DNA of 64,000 nucleotides from Acanthacorydalis orientalis. Lineage: Eukaryota > Arthropoda > Insecta > Megaloptera > Corydalidae. Of this stretch, positions 48,690 through 61,967 are shown one piece after another. Made by a program: the position numbers and the translations under genes. Below the pieces are notes generated by a model. That model was not told the origin of the DNA and ran no database searches. It was given only the letters and a program-made list of their open reading frames with translations. Numbering within the stretch: the stretch's first letter is position 1; every line of letters starts with the position of its first letter. The stretch is from assembly GCA_034766995.1 (NCBI GenBank), contig CM068320.1, forward strand, positions 4,902,501-4,966,500, given 5' to 3'.

Positions 48690-49357
48690 AGCTTACATTT
48701 TTTCTATAGAAGATTCAGTACAAATAAGAACTTCAGTCCAGAAGTGCAGTTTATAAACGTTTCCGGAAACACTGTAATTATTTTTTACAATTAAATACAG
48801 AAAACTAGGACTTTTTGAAGAGAAATATCATGATTGAAGAAGCTCATTTTGATTTGAGTGGCTTCGTCAACAAACACAATAGCCGTTTCTTGGGTTCTGA
48901 AAATCCACAACTGATGCATTAACTACCCTTACATACAAGAAGAGTGACAGTTTGGTCTGGTGTTTGTTTCGGAGGTATCATTTGATTTTACTTCTTTAAG
49001 AACGCTGCATAGAATATTGTTATGGTGAACTCTATCGATAATGGTTGATAACTTTTTAACATGCGAATTGGACGAACTGGGATTAAAGAATTATCGGTTA
49101 ATCTCGGGATTCGGCAACATTAATTGGTCACCTAGATAATCAGATTTAACGGTACCAGATTTTTTTCCGGGGTTACCTCAGGAGAAAGGTTTATGCGAAC
49201 AAATCGGAAACGAAACTCAAAGGAGAATATTTAACATAAAATCGGTGAGATAACTCAAAAAATATGTCAAAGTGAGATAAAACGTGTCATCGAAAAAGCC
49301 CGCTTTTGCAATGAAGCCAAAGTTAAGCATTTGGCCGATATTATTTTCCATATGTAA
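48690..49357 (+). pseudogene. DD41D-type transposase relic
   Basis: It reads IMIEEAHFDLSGFVNKHNSR (first motif, with Glu for the catalytic Asp), FLGSENPQ, VTVWSGVCFGGII, then LISGFGNINWSP and SDLTVPDFFPG. The tail is VKHLADIIFHM with a stop at 49355-49357. The organisation matches the DD41D element at 6.6 kb, but the wording differs (DLTVPDFF against NLTPLDYF), so it is a separate lineage. The segment carrying the second catalytic Asp is deleted. Ends were not located. Weakly similar sequence extends left to about 48480. Confidence 0.72.
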
Positions 49358-51033
49358 TTCCCAAGCTTTAATAAAGCAATCATTTTTTTGTAAAAAAATC
49401 TAGTTTTTAATTTCATGTACAAAATATAAAAAAAATGTAAATCTGTTCTTAAAATACCCCCAATTATTATAACATCATTGATTAGTAAAGTATTACATAA
49501 GGAATGTAGAGTTTGATATTTATGATTTTTGTTCAGATGAAAGTGCCAGTAAGATATTTTAGTAAATGTGGGGATTACAACTTTGTTTTTCTGGAAAAAA
49601 AATGAATTACAATAGTAATTCGTACAACAATTATAGCATTCATAGATGCTTTCAGTTTCATTGATATTCTTTTAATTATATTGATGAAATTGAGTATCAA
49701 GCATGGATACAAGTTTTATAATTTTTACGCAATTCTCCATGGAAAGTTTTATATTTGACTTGATTGAAGAGAAATAAAAGAAATAGAATTTACAATACCA
49801 TTAAAAAGTGAAATAATTGAATTAACATTAGATATGAAAGTATATTTATTTTGGCTACTTGTATTCTATTTAGAAGATAGTAATTAAGTATTGGATTAAT
49901 TTATTGTCATTCTAATCAAATATTATTTATTAAATTTTTACAATTTGAATTATAATTATTAAATGTGCATTTCAAAAAAAAATTTAAATATTAAGTATAA
50001 TGTAAAAGCACAATTATGTAATTTAATGATAATAGAAACCAGTCATCATCCATTTTGTATTGATTAAATATGTTTTATTATAAAAGTGTATTTAAAAAAT
50101 ACATAAGTTTTTATACTGTTATAAAAACGAGAATATTATAGATAAAAAATCAGTTGAAAGAAATTTATCATTAGAAATTTCAGATTTTATTAAATTTTTC
50201 TAAAAACGCGTATCTTGAGACCAAAAAGGCAATTGAATTTGAAGAAAAAAGATATATAAATCATATCTTTCTAATCTGTACGCACATTGTAAAGATAAAA
50301 GTGTTATTCGTTGCAAAGGATATCATATCAGCCAATATTACATTATATGCGTGACTATTGTACATATATTGTATCTCCACATTTTTAAAATTTCTTCAAG
50401 AATATCAGAATAATGTCATCTAAAAATGCCATAAATAAGCCTCAAAAGGGGAAGTAAAATGAAATCATGATAAGCAATGAAACTGTAAGATGTTGAATAT
50501 GCAGCGGGGCTGTGAAAACTAAAAGATTTTCTTTTATGGCGTTTTATTTTTCATTTTATGGTTTTGCATCAGTGTGTGTTGAAATGAATATGTAATATTA
50601 AATGAAGTGTATATTCTTTATATTAAAGTGCAACTTTATACACATAATGTTTGTTTATATTGTAATAGTTTTACATACAAAAAAAGTTAATATAGTATAG
50701 AAGTGGAATAAATCCTTCTTACATCAACTTTGTAAATGGAAAAGAGATATAAACTTTTTTATTTCGATTCCTTTATGGTAAATAAATACTCTTATACATT
50801 AGTTTTACTTTAATAAAAAAAACATACGAAGACTTAATTACTAGATATACGTATTTCGTATTTATATTCTTTTAATCTAAATTTTTTTGATATCGTTTTT
50901 ATTACAAATATAAATCCTACATTAAAAATATAAATTAATTTTATTCAAAATTAAAAGACTGTGAGTTTTTAGAAACAATATTTTGTTTTAGTGGTCTTAA
51001 AGATTATTAAATCGTAAGGAGTTTGTTAATGAA

Positions 51034-51091
<58 letters not shown>

Positions 51092-51158
51092 TCATAACAT
51101 GTGTACATATCAAGTATAAAAAACAAAATTTTTTATCGAATTTGTCTTTACGATAGTA
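49358..51158. other. A+T-rich spacer, no gene recognised
   Basis: It contains (TA)n at 51035-51089. Nothing else is identified. Confidence 0.5.
51035..51089. repeat. (TA)n microsatellite
   Basis: Pure TA tract. Confidence 0.97.
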
Positions 51159-51713
51159 TTAGGTTGGTAGGACAACAATGGCGGTTTTTGTTTTCTGAAT
51201 TCTAACCTTACTTTTTTAATGAAAGGGTAATTTCATCGCGTTCATGTTAATATCATTTTCAGTCTATATTTTGATAACATCGACTTTAGTTTTAGTACTA
51301 ATTATGCTTGCAATTGGGCTATTGAATTAAAGATTGAAAAGATGCAAATAAGAGCAAATTTTTGTATGAGTTCAAAACGGGTGGTAAAGTAGCAGAAACT
51401 GCTGGTAAACTCAACAATGCTTTTCGTGTAGGTATTGATAATGAACGTACAGTGCAATGGTGATCCCAAAAATTTCGTGCTGTAGAGGAGAGCCTCGAAG
51501 ATGAAGAAGGTCGCGGGTATCCTTCTTCAATTTATAACGACCAGCTGAAGGTACTCGTATTAATTTAATCAGAACACGCACAATAATTCGAAAACTTGCA
51601 CAAAACTTAGGAGTTAGTCATCTAACAATTCAGGATCAGTTGAAACAACTTAAATAAAAAAATGTATATGAATTTGAAGGACATAAATAAAAATTAATTT
51701 TCGACCAACCCAA
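51159..51713 (+). mobile_element. Internally deleted mariner (555 bp), family M
   Basis: TA duplications lie at 51157-51158 and 51714-51715. The ends are TTAGGTTGGTAGGACAACAA and, reverse complemented, TTGGGTTGGTCGAAAATTAA. The N-terminal half survives (ERTVQW, stop, SQKFRAVEESLEDEEGRGYP, then RTRTIIRKLAQNLGVSHLTI), then QLK and a jump to the 3' end. It has the same deletion junction as the 29.0- and 61.4-kb copies. Confidence 0.88.
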
Positions 51714-52566
51714 TAGTTGAATTTGGAGTTGTAGCGTTAACAAGAATTTTGTTTTTATTTATAAGATATGAAATAATTTATACAATATATTTTCAAGGTA
51801 GATCCAGAAATTTATTTTTTATAGTTGCCTCAGGAAATGAAAAACTAGATTTTTTTATGTGATTAGTTGTTTTTAGGTTTTCGAATTACGTACAGAAAAT
51901 AATGTCGGTTAAATGGCTATTTCTGACTACAGTGCAAAAGTGGGCCTTTCCGATGAAATTTTTCATTACATTTTGGCATATATCCTGAATTTACTCTGAG
52001 TATTAGTGACGAATAATTCCTTTTAGGCTTTCAATCGTCTCTGGCTTGTTCGTATAAACCTTGTTATTGATGTATAAACCGTATAAACCTTGTATCCCCA
52101 CAAAAAAATTGTGATCATGGTGGATAATCGGTGACTTCGAATCTAAATTGGTATTAAAATTTTAATCAAGTAATGTAGAATATATTTGATGTTTCCCTTT
52201 AACTTAAAATAGATTTTGTAAATTTTTTAATGGTATGTTAATTTTAATCGAAATTTCTCATGTTTCTATAATAAGCATAAATATTTAAACAAATAATCTG
52301 TTTATTGTGTTGATATTCATTAATAAAACTCTCATCTTTCAAACGAACACTATGAAATCATATTTTTGACAACAACGTAATAAATTCTGTAACAACAACC
52401 GTTATGATTTGATTTCTTTTGATTTTTTCGAATATGCAAGTACTTATTTCTTCGTATAATAAAACCATAAATCAAAAAAATGCTATTGGTTGTTTTTAAA
52501 TCTCATTCACGCGTTTGTAATTTGTAAAATATTTTTTATTGGTATAAATTCCCTTTTTTATTTATA
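51714..52566. other. A+T-rich spacer, possible transposase scraps
   Basis: A stretch near 51.9-52.15 kb with GTATAAACCTTGTATCCCCAC contains a local duplication of GTATAAACCTTGT. No family is assigned. Confidence 0.4.
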
Positions 52567-52771
52567 TAGAGTAATTCAATTTCGGCTTCCACATAAAATT
52601 ATTAATTAAATCGCAAAAATTAAAAAACATTTTATTTTTTATTTAGTATTTAATTCAATTCAATACTAAAATACAACTGAACTAAAATATAAAATAAGAA
52701 AAACATGTTTTTTTTTAATTTTTACGACTTTTTTAATATTTCCATGTGGGAGCCTAAATTGAATCATCCTA
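52567..52771. mobile_element. MITE family Q, copy C (205 bp)
   Basis: The left end TAGAGTAATTCAATTTCGGC and the reverse complement of the right end TAGGATGATTCAATTTAGGC both continue into CTTCCACAT / TCCCACATG and AAATCGCAAAAATTAAAAAA-like sequence. The 11 bp immediately left (ATTTATATAGA) is the same as at copy A. Confidence 0.88.
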
Positions 52772-54863
52772 CATATATTTCAATTATTTGTGAGCGATCA
52801 TCACATTGTTTTGGTTAACAATGTGTCCTTTTTCGAAATTATCTGATAATTTTCGAACTAAAATGAAGCCGAAATGAAAACATTTATCATGTTTTCATTT
52901 TGGTCAGGTTTTCGAATTTTATTGAAGAATTCATTTTTTTTAAAGGGTTATTTTTAGTATTTTCACGTCTTCTTAGAATCTTAATTTTACATATATTCTC
53001 TCTTTCTCTTTATATATATATATATATATATTATTTTTTATTTCTTCTTGTTTAAGTCATGTTATTGTCATAGACATTCTATAAAACTATTATTGATCTT
53101 TGAATTTTCTATGTTTTTGTAGCGGTTTCTACGTATCTATTCTTTAACATTTAATGAACGATACAATTTCTTGTGCCTAATTACTTCTGAGGATTTGTTA
53201 AAAAATTAAACAGTACGATAAACAAATATCCGGATTATCTCAGGTTTTTGGAGTGTTTTTATATGACATGTTCTTACATTTAAAGTGTAATTAGTGTGAT
53301 AGAATTTTATTTTTAGTTCTAATCCTTCTTTTTTTTATTAAGAAGAAAATTTTATGTTAATGCTTTTTAATATTTACAATACACTTAAATAAACTAAATT
53401 TTGACAGGTATTCAATAATTTTACATATTTTGATTATTTTGTAATTGATTTCATAATTTTATTAATCGAATACAAATACAAGACAGTATCAATACGGATG
53501 TTTAAAAAAAATAGTTAAGAAAATTATTTTAAAAAATGGTATAATTATAAAGTTCTGTTCAGTAGTATATAACTTTGATTTTCTATAAGTAAGATAATTA
53601 ACTATTATCAAGGACTTGCCCTAATGATTATTTTACTTGCTCAATAAATCACAAAAAATGTGATAAATGAAATGTTAATAAAAATTAATAATTATTTTTG
53701 ATTGTTCTATATATGTCTTTTTATGTCGATACTATCCTTACTATATGATACTGTACTACTAATCCTTAGGGAACTACAGTAATGAAAAATCTGTTTCTGT
53801 ATTTATCCGTTAAAATCACGAAACAAATTCATTAATATATGAAAGTAATCTAACATTGTTCATATTACTATGGTAAATAAATTGTACAGAGATTAAAATT
53901 ACTAGTGAAAAATATTTAATATTGAATAAACATACTTTACACAAATATGTATATAATTAGTTAAAGTTAGATTTTGGTTCTATAAAAAAATCAGAAAAGT
54001 AAATGAATACTTTGCTGCTTACTGAATAATAAATTTAATATATGAATCAAATTAAATAAATGTAATTTATTTGTAATGCCTAAATAGTAATAATATATTC
54101 CATAACAGAATTTTTCATTTATTCCATAAATCATAAAAAATTCTGATCAAAAATATTCAATTATTGTACGTTTGCGTTATGATGATGATTGTTACCAAAA
54201 TTGTCATCGTTAGGAAAATTTGCATAAGCAACAATCAAAATTTTTCAATAATCAATTATTTAAAATGTTTGATTAAAAGAAAAATGTATAATGTGGAATG
54301 AGTGAAAAAATTGATTTGTAAAAATGAATTTTTCCTAAAAACCAAAACTATATTGAATTAACATAACAATTCTTTATGTAATAATTTAGATCATAGTTTA
54401 TTTTCTTGATTAAATATTTCGTTTTTGTAAATGAAAATTATTAAATATTTAAATAATTTATTTCTTGTGAGTATTTAAATGAAAGAAATAGTTTTCTGAA
54501 ATGTTTTTTTTTTAAAAAAACATATTTACAGTTATATGAAGAATATAAGAAATCAGTTTTTCAATATAACATTAAATAGAAAACTGAATATACTGTAAAA
54601 GACACAAAAAATTGTAACGAGACAATGATAAAGTAAAATTGCTTCTGACAGGATGTTTTAGAGAAAAGTATTTGTAAAAGAATACATTTAAATTACATCA
54701 AAACTACAGTTGTTTTTAATAGTAAGTTGTTTATTGTGTTTCTTTTTCACAGTGAAATAAAATGTTATCTGTCTGTTTTGCACTTTAAATGATCGGTATT
54801 GCAAATAGTTTTCTATAAAATAAAAGATATTAATCATTGTCTTGTTTCACGATACTAAGAAAA

Positions 54864-54911
<48 letters not shown>

Positions 54912-54934
54912 GGTAATGAAATATTTTAAAATTA
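52772..54934. other. A+T-rich spacer, no gene recognised
   Basis: It contains TA tracts at 53011-53033 and 54866-54909. Nothing else is identified. Confidence 0.5.
54866..54909. repeat. (TA)n microsatellite
   Basis: Pure TA tract about 25 bp left of the mariner 3' end. Confidence 0.97.
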
Positions 54935-55215
54935 TTAGGTGTAGACATTTATCGGTGCCTTTTTTTATAGAAAATGAATGTTTACTGTTGGTTATTTGGA
55001 GTTTAAGGGCACGTCGGCATCTAAGGTCATTAGTGCCCGTGCATGTTTATGGAAAATGGTACACATTTGAAATCTTAAAATATTCCCTATTATTTTGTAT
55101 AATTTTGCTCCATCAATCGGGTAACTAACGAATCTCTTGTCGAAAAAGGGATGTTGGCTTTGAGTCGCTGAAGTTGTAATGCATTTTCTGACCTCTTCCA
55201 TCAGTTTAGTATTTT
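54935..55215 (-). mobile_element. Mariner 3'-end relic
   Basis: It begins TTAGGTGTAGACATTTATCG, which looks like a mariner terminus. The minus strand then encodes a decayed transposase tail corresponding to SENALQLQRLKA, FRQEIR, LPDW and IQNNGEYFED in pieced frames. The same tail occurs in plus orientation at 59.70-59.89 kb. It is 5'-truncated, and no catalytic motif remains. Confidence 0.55.
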
Positions 55216-55597
55216 TTGTATGTTTTATACATCAAAATACTTTCCTTTAAAGCTGGACAAATCATTCCCACGGTTTCGGTAGCATTTTTTTTAAACTAGA
55301 ATATGAAAAGTATGCAGTTTTTTGTACGATGCTTTTAGGACGCCTATATGTTCACTATTGTTTTGTAAGGTTATGCCAACTGTATGGCCAAGATATATAA
55401 AGTTTTTAAATGTAAGATTAGCAATTCAAAATCCTGAAACGACGAGAAAATATTTTAATTTAAAACAGAGTTATGATTGATTCAATTCAAAGGCACAGAA
55501 TTAATTTTTACATTTAATATGTGCATTTCATTGAAACACGTTACACAAAAAACACACAAGTTACACAAAGATACGAGTGCGTAACACACACATACAA

Positions 55598-55602
<5 letters not shown>
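55216..55602. other. Spacer, no gene recognised
   Basis: Nothing recognisable is seen. Confidence 0.45.
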
Positions 55603-55744
<142 letters not shown>

Positions 55745-56027
55745 CAAAATACAATTAGTTGCCTCAATATGATATGGAATTTTTCTTCTGTCACTATGGA
55801 CATTAACCTGTTATTTTTCTTCCGTTTGTTAATCTTGTGTAGTATTAAATGGGGCAAGTGAATAGTTAGTTTGTTATATATCTTGTATTGTAGGATATGT
55901 TCAATGTTGTAAAGTGTGTAAAGGCCAGAAGAAAAGAAAACATTATTTTGATGAAACTATTTTTGTAAATGAAATATTTTCCCAGTAAATTTATTTTCAA
56001 TTTATTTTTCTTATAATTTAATTATAT

Positions 56028-56072
<45 letters not shown>

Positions 56073-57581
56073 CAATACTGTAATTGAGAAACGTATCTTT
56101 ATAATAATACACTGACATTTCTCTTTGTAAATTACTAGTTTAGAATGGTTGAAAAGTTTGAAATAATGTAACCGATTCAGCCTTTTTTTGAAAATATAGA
56201 TGAGTGTGGTTTGAACCAAACGTATTATTTATGTTTTGTAATATTTATTATTTTTAAAGTGAAATATTGTTACATTTAATTTACAAATTTATTCATAACT
56301 AAAATTTGTCTTCATATTTTGAAATTCTGTGAACGATTAGCCAATATTAATTTATTATAGATATAAAATAGAGGATATCGATGAATAATTAATTAAAAAT
56401 ATAAAAAAAAATGCAAATACAAAACAGAATATTAAATTATCTAGAAATAGATAATTTAAGAAAAATTGTTAAAAATAAATATTTATCATGAAAATTTAAC
56501 GAAATTTTGAACACAAAATACTATTTTATATATTTTTTATTTTCTTCATTCTTATGACTTATTTAACATAATTTTTAAAATTAATTAAACATTAGTATTA
56601 TTATTAAATTACTCTATTTATTACACTTTTATGCTTTCATTACTTACATAATGAATCGTATTGAATCAACATTAATATGCAATTTTGTACAATGTGATTT
56701 TATATTTATTAATAGTCGGCCGAATTGAAATATACACTTTTATTATTAATAAGTGTTCGGTTAAAGAAAACGTTAATAGTAAATCATAAGTTATATAATT
56801 ATGTAGCACATTGGCTTGTTTAATAATGTAACAAATATTACAGTTTAACACTAATATATTTACACATCCAAGCATTATATAAATTTAAAACCTTTGTGTG
56901 AATATTTTATATATTTGAATGAATTGAAGAAAAGGCTCATAATTTCTGATTATATTAGATAATAAATTATATTTTTAAATATTCACTCGGTTACTAAAAC
57001 AGTTCTAAGTAAAATTAGTAGTTGGTTGTGTAATAAGTAACGTCGGTCTGCTATACAATACTTATAGCTGCTATTATACATTAGTGAACAGTAGAAACCA
57101 TCACGCGTCGATATGATTATACAAATATTATGCTTCGTGTAGATAAATAACTAAATTGTAATTAAAATTTACTGCAGTTACATTTATGTGAATGTCTCTA
57201 AATCGATTCAGTGATTTAAATATTGAAAAACTTGGCCATTGCAAGGCCAAGTCTAATTTATAAAAAACGAAGAAAGGATAATTGTTGTTATAAATATAAC
57301 TTTGAAACATCTAACAAGTGTTCAGTGTTGTGCCGGTGAAAGTGATATTTTTAATATGTGATTAATGAATATTTAAGTAATTCTTGTGAACGTTAGGTTA
57401 AAGTTCTACTAATAGTTGTATAGTGTTATCTTACTAAGAATTCAGCGAGATCAGGATTGTGATTAAAAGAAGATATTTCCACAAGACACAAAGGTAATTC
57501 AATAATTTAATTACTCATTTTGCAAAAAATTAGAAGACTAATATAAACACTAATTCGATAAATACTAAAAGTAATACATTC
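55745..57581. other. A+T-rich spacer, no gene recognised
   Basis: It contains (TA)n at 56030-56071. The part from about 57.30 kb may be the 5' region of the LINE relic (TTCAGTGTTGTGCCGGTGAA at 57320 is initiator-like), but this is speculative. Confidence 0.45.
56030..56071. repeat. (TA)n microsatellite
   Basis: Pure TA tract. Confidence 0.97.
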
Positions 57582-58600
57582 ATGAACCAACTATTTGGAT
57601 TTAGAACTAAAAATGTGCACTCTCTCAGCTCGTTAGATTACCGTATTTTATTACATATTGATATAATAAAAACATTACTATACTTGATATCAAAGAAGCG
57701 TTTAATTCAGTATGGCATAATGAATGCTGTACAAATTAATAAATCAAAAATTACTACCTTATTTAATATATCGAATAAAATTATTTTCAATAAATAGACA
57801 TATTTCAGTTAATACAAAGAAAACCATAATATATGGGTATTTCTTTTGGTATATATCAAAGTTTCATTTTACGTCCTACATTATTTAATATAGCTTAAAT
57901 ATAAACGACAATTCAAAGTATCTTAATATGGATCTTATGCTATATATGAATGACACAAGAAAATTTTTTGAATCATACAGAATTAATATAATATTTAAAT
58001 GGATATAAAATGTATTTTACAACAGAGAAGTATTTTACAAAATGAAAAATTAAATTAAATAATAGGAAAACAGAGACAATTTTTCACATAAAAAGAAAGA
58101 TTATCATTAATATAAAAGGTATGTATAATAACAATATTAGAAGATCCAACTATGTAAAATATATAAGCATATGATATATATCCATAAAAAACTAATAAAT
58201 ATAGTTCAAAAAAATACAGTTCAGCAAAACTGTATGAAAAATTGACTAATTTGTTTATAAAATTTCTCATTTAAACACAACCAACAAAAAACAAATATAC
58301 GTAACGATAATAAGATCAATATTATTATATAGTGGATTAGTCTGAAGTAGATCCAAAACAAACACTTCAAATAATCCAAAAAAATGTCTTAGACTAATAG
58401 GAAACTACCCAAGATGCACACATATAGAAACTTTACATAGTGAATGAAACGTATCATATATACTTTTCATTTACTTAAATAGCAAGGGAAACACTAATTA
58501 ACTTTCAGTATTAACGAAAATTACACTTTACGAACATTGAACTACAAAATATGTCAATATAAACTAAGAAATCATATACTCGTAGGTACTGTAAAATTTT
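57582..58600 (+). pseudogene. Jockey-like LINE reverse transcriptase relic
   Basis: It starts MNQLFGFRTKNVHSLSSL, the 'QFGFR..HST.HAL' entry of non-LTR reverse transcriptases. Then, across frames, comes TILDIKEAFNSVWHNE (the 'LD(I/V)EKAFD.VWH' motif with its first catalytic Asp), GISFG.SKFHF.SYII.YSLNIND (equivalent to 'GVPQGS.L.P.L.N.Y..D') and MDLMLYMNDTRKFF at the 'YADD' site, where YMND replaces YADD. Near 58.37 kb, NPKKCLRLIGNYPRCTHIET plus LHSE matches the C-terminal 'Q..CLR.I...PR.T....LH' region. Many stops are present, and the endonuclease is absent. It is likely a 5'-truncated, long-dead copy. Confidence 0.78.
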
Positions 58601-59171
58601 AAATTATTTTTTATGAAAATATGTATGATATTTTTATGAACATTTTTTTCTTTGTTTGCCATATATATATATATACATAAAATTAAATTTATATATATAT
58701 ATATATACAAAATTAAATTAATATTTCTTTACAAAAACAATGTTAAAATGTATAAGACTAATATGACACTCTTGAACAATAACTATGTAATTATACTCGT
58801 AAGTTGATGTTATTTTATAACCAGAAAATTTTTCTTTTTTTACCATTATTCTAAGAAAAAAGTATCGAACAAATATAATATTTTTACTAATCACAATTCA
58901 TTATTATTTTTACCTTTATAATCTCACTAAAGTTTCAACAAGTCTATAGCCAGAAAATTCATATTTAATTGCCTGAATATAAATTATTTCTTTAACTTTT
59001 AAACTGTTTTGTAAAGAAATTAAAAAAAAATAATCATTAATATAGGAATGCACTTCTATGAAATTATGCTTGTGGTAGTAGAACTCAAATTATTAAGATA
59101 TTAAACTATTAACTAGTATGTGGGTTCAAATCGGAAATATATATGTTATATTTTGACAAGAAACGTTTTAT
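58601..59171. other. A+T-rich spacer, no gene recognised
   Basis: It contains a short duplicated unit, ATATAC(A)AAAATTAAATT with TA tracts, at 58660-58720. Nothing else is seen. Confidence 0.5.
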
Positions 59172-59402
59172 GGACGTGGTCTCGTGCGACTTCTTCCTCT
59201 TCCCAAACTTGAAAATTTGGCTCGATGGGAAGAAATTCTCATTGAACTGATCGAGTATATCATTGTTGCCTTCAATGCGTATTTTGCAGACTGACTAGAC
59301 CAAGTATAAAGCCCTCAATGGAGACTATGTTGAGAAATAAAATCGATTTTTTTCAAAAAATGATATTCAACCTTCTTTTTTACCATACTTATTAAACGAC
59401 AT
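59172..59402 (+). mobile_element. Mariner 3'-end fragment, same family as 42.76 kb
   Basis: The plus strand reads CDFFLFPNLKIWLDGKKFSL (third catalytic motif and what follows), then in a second frame KALNGDYVEK, stop near 59340. It is followed by the 3' terminus CATACTTATTAAACGACATA, the counterpart of the 42.76-kb end. Everything upstream of the last catalytic Asp is missing. Confidence 0.78.
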
Positions 59403-59467
59403 ATATATCATGTGTTATAAGTATTTTGTATATTTACAACTAGAAAGAGACAAAATAGCAATAACTT

Positions 59468-59471
<4 letters not shown>

Positions 59472-59519
<48 letters not shown>

Positions 59520-59571
59520 TGTATATATATCTATCCATCTATATATATATATATATATGCATATATATATA

Positions 59572-59613
<42 letters not shown>

Positions 59614-59660
59614 TATATATATATATATATATATATACATAGTGAGAGAGAGAGAGAGAT
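59472..59660. repeat. (TA)n followed by (GA)n
   Basis: Long TA tract with ATGCAT, ATGTACAT and CTATCCATCTAT interruptions, ending in GTGAGAGAGAGAGAGAGATA. Confidence 0.97.
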
Positions 59661-59689
59661 AGAGAAGGAAGAGAAGAGGTTGGATACTT

Positions 59690-59890
59690 TAAAAATGCAA
59701 AAAATTCTAAATCAGTGGAAGAGGTCTGAAAATGCATTACAAATTCATCGATTCAAAGCCATCATCTTCTTTCGGCAAGAGATTTGTCAGTTATCCGACA
59801 GATGAACCAAAGTTATACAAAATAAGGGGAATACTTTGAGGATTGAAATGTATTCGATTTTTCCGTAAACGTTCATTTTCTACGAAAGAG
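59690..59890 (+). mobile_element. Mariner tail relic, duplicate of the 55-kb fragment
   Basis: TGGAAGAGGTCTGAAAATGC and TATACAAAATAA.GGGAATA find close counterparts on the minus strand at 55.02-55.20 kb. In pieced frames it reads [24 protein letters not shown] and IQNKGNTLRI, like a mariner C-terminus. Confidence 0.55.
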
Positions 59891-59912
59891 ACACTGAAAT
59901 AATTTGTACATC

Positions 59913-59940
59913 ATATATATATATATACACACACACACAT
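59913..59940. repeat. (TA)n(CA)n microsatellite
   Basis: Short TA tract passing into ACACACACACACAT. Confidence 0.93.
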
Positions 59941-60340
59941 AGTAAAATCTCTTTTTATGCGTTAGATACGTTCCACAGAAAACCGCATATAAAAAAATCG
60001 CAAAAAATATATTACTTGTGTTGAAAAATTAAGAATACTTTCTATAATTTTCTAATAAAATAAGAAAACCAAAGCAATGAGTTGAAATACAATCACAATC
60101 GGATAAAAAAAGTTTATTAAAATTCAGAAAAATAAGAGTGCCTAAAAATCTTTCAAAAATTTGAAACAAATTGATATAAAAGTAATTCATGTGCCAAAGT
60201 AATTGTTTCAGCTGATAAGGTCGATGCTTTAATGGTTACACTCTTTGCAACATATCCAAGCTTCCTAGCATGAATTTAAAGTTTCTGGTATTATGTCAGC
60301 GACAGCAGACACAACATGATTTAAACAGTCCTAAATAGAA
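59941..60340 (-). mobile_element. Possible second pogo/Tigger-like remnant
   Basis: Around 59943-60010, TTTTTATGCGTTAGATACGT, AAAACCGCATAT and AATCGCAAAAA resemble Tigger-type subterminal repeats. On the minus strand at about 60330-60240, VVSAVADIIPETLNSC is followed by a KKLGYVAKSV-like stretch (frame-corrected), which recalls the 'TLNACWRKL' helix downstream of the DDE domain in Tigger transposases. CGCATAACTTCAAAACCGCA near 60482 may be the other end. Low confidence. Confidence 0.35.
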
Positions 60341-60415
60341 AATTTTAAATTAAAAAATATAAATTTTAAAAATATAACAATTTAAATTTGAAATGTTTTA
60401 AACAATATGCAGCTC

Positions 60416-60449
<34 letters not shown>

Positions 60450-60766
60450 CGGGGAAATCCCGAATTTTCATGAAATATCAACGCATAACTTCAAAACCGC
60501 ATTACAAAGATAAACATAAAAAAATAGATTGTAATGTTATGTGTATATTTGGCTGATTGTGTTCAGTTATATTTCTTTTGTATGCTCTTGTTTAACTCTA
60601 TCTAACATCTTTACTGTTGGTGACAGATAAATTCTAATTAATTTGTAAGAAGAGCAAATGCAGAAAATTAAAATTTATTTATTTATTGACTAACCCTTAT
60701 CAAATGACCTAGTCTTAGATACAGGTAAACTTTGTTATACAATATAATAATACTTAAAATACGCGA

Positions 60767-60825
<59 letters not shown>

Positions 60826-61390
60826 CATTCAAGTTATATGAGGTGGATGTTTTAATATATGACCTGTGAAATCAGTCAGATACGCGGATTAAATCGATTC
60901 TGCTGTAATAAACTTTTTAAAGAAAGAAATTTGACAACATAAACACGATACTTTTATAGCTACACGAAATTTCAGAGTAAAAAATTTATATTCCCATTTT
61001 TAACTTTTTCCAAACGTATGATTTTTTATGTATAAAAAATATATACTGAACGTTGAGAAAGGTAAAATGCTAACTTTATATTTGTGTCTTGGATAATTTT
61101 ATTTTCTTACGTCTTGTAATTATATAAATTCTTTTCTTATATGGTACTAAAATTTGAATTAATTTTTTGAATCGTAATTAGAAAAAAAATTAAAATTGGT
61201 TGCATTCAAAATTTTAAAACTATAACACTGATTATTATATTTTTGTTAGATTTAATTTAGTTTTATTTAGTTACAATTATATATACTTAGCTTCAAAATA
61301 GAACCTCATTAAAAATACTTCTCACTTAGGAATGTACCAGTCATAAAGATATTCAAAAAAATTGTTGTTATTTATAATTTACCATAACTA
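60341..61390. other. A+T-rich spacer with TA tracts
   Basis: TA tracts lie at 60425-60449 and 60765-60824. No gene is recognised. Confidence 0.55.
60765..60824. repeat. (TA)n microsatellite
   Basis: TA tract with a single ATGTAT interruption. Confidence 0.97.
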
Positions 61391-61941
61391 TTATATTGGT
61401 AGAAAAATAGTTGAGACTTATGATCTTTAAAGTCATATATTTTTTTTAATTAAGTGGTTTAGAACCGTAAAATGATTAATGCCAAACTTTTTTAGACGCT
61501 CTAGAATTGTTGTGCATGGTTCTGATTCAACTAACGCCTCCAGTCGGTCGTTATGAACTGAAGAAGAATGCTCACGGCATTCTTATTCTTCAAGGGTTTC
61601 TTTCAGAGCGTGATTTTTTTGGAACTATCATTGCACCGTACGTTTCTTAATAGTACCTACAGCAAAAGCATAGTTTAGTTTACAAGAAATTTCTGCTGCT
61701 TTAACACCCGTCATTTATTTATACAAAAAATTGATCTTATTTCCTTCTTTTCTATCTCTAATTCAACAGCCCAATATGAAGCAAAACTAATAATAAAACC
61801 ATAGTCGACCAAAATAGAGACCAAAAAAATGCATTTTAAAATGATATTAACATAAACACGGGATACATTATACTTTCATTGAAAAAAATTAAAGTTAGAA
61901 TCCAGAAAACAGAAACCTTAATTCTTTTCCTAACAAACTAA
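61391..61941 (-). mobile_element. Internally deleted mariner (551 bp), family M
   Basis: TA lies on the left (61389-61390), with CA rather than TA on the right. The ends are TTATATTGGTAGAAAAATAG and, reverse complemented, TTAGTTTGTTAGGAAAAGAA. The minus strand keeps the HTH half (KKRTVQW.F-like, then VESEPCTTILER). It shares the deletion junction of the other short family M copies. It lies 26 bp from the next mariner. Confidence 0.85.
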
Positions 61942-61967
61942 CACATTGAACTGCGTGTAAAAATATA

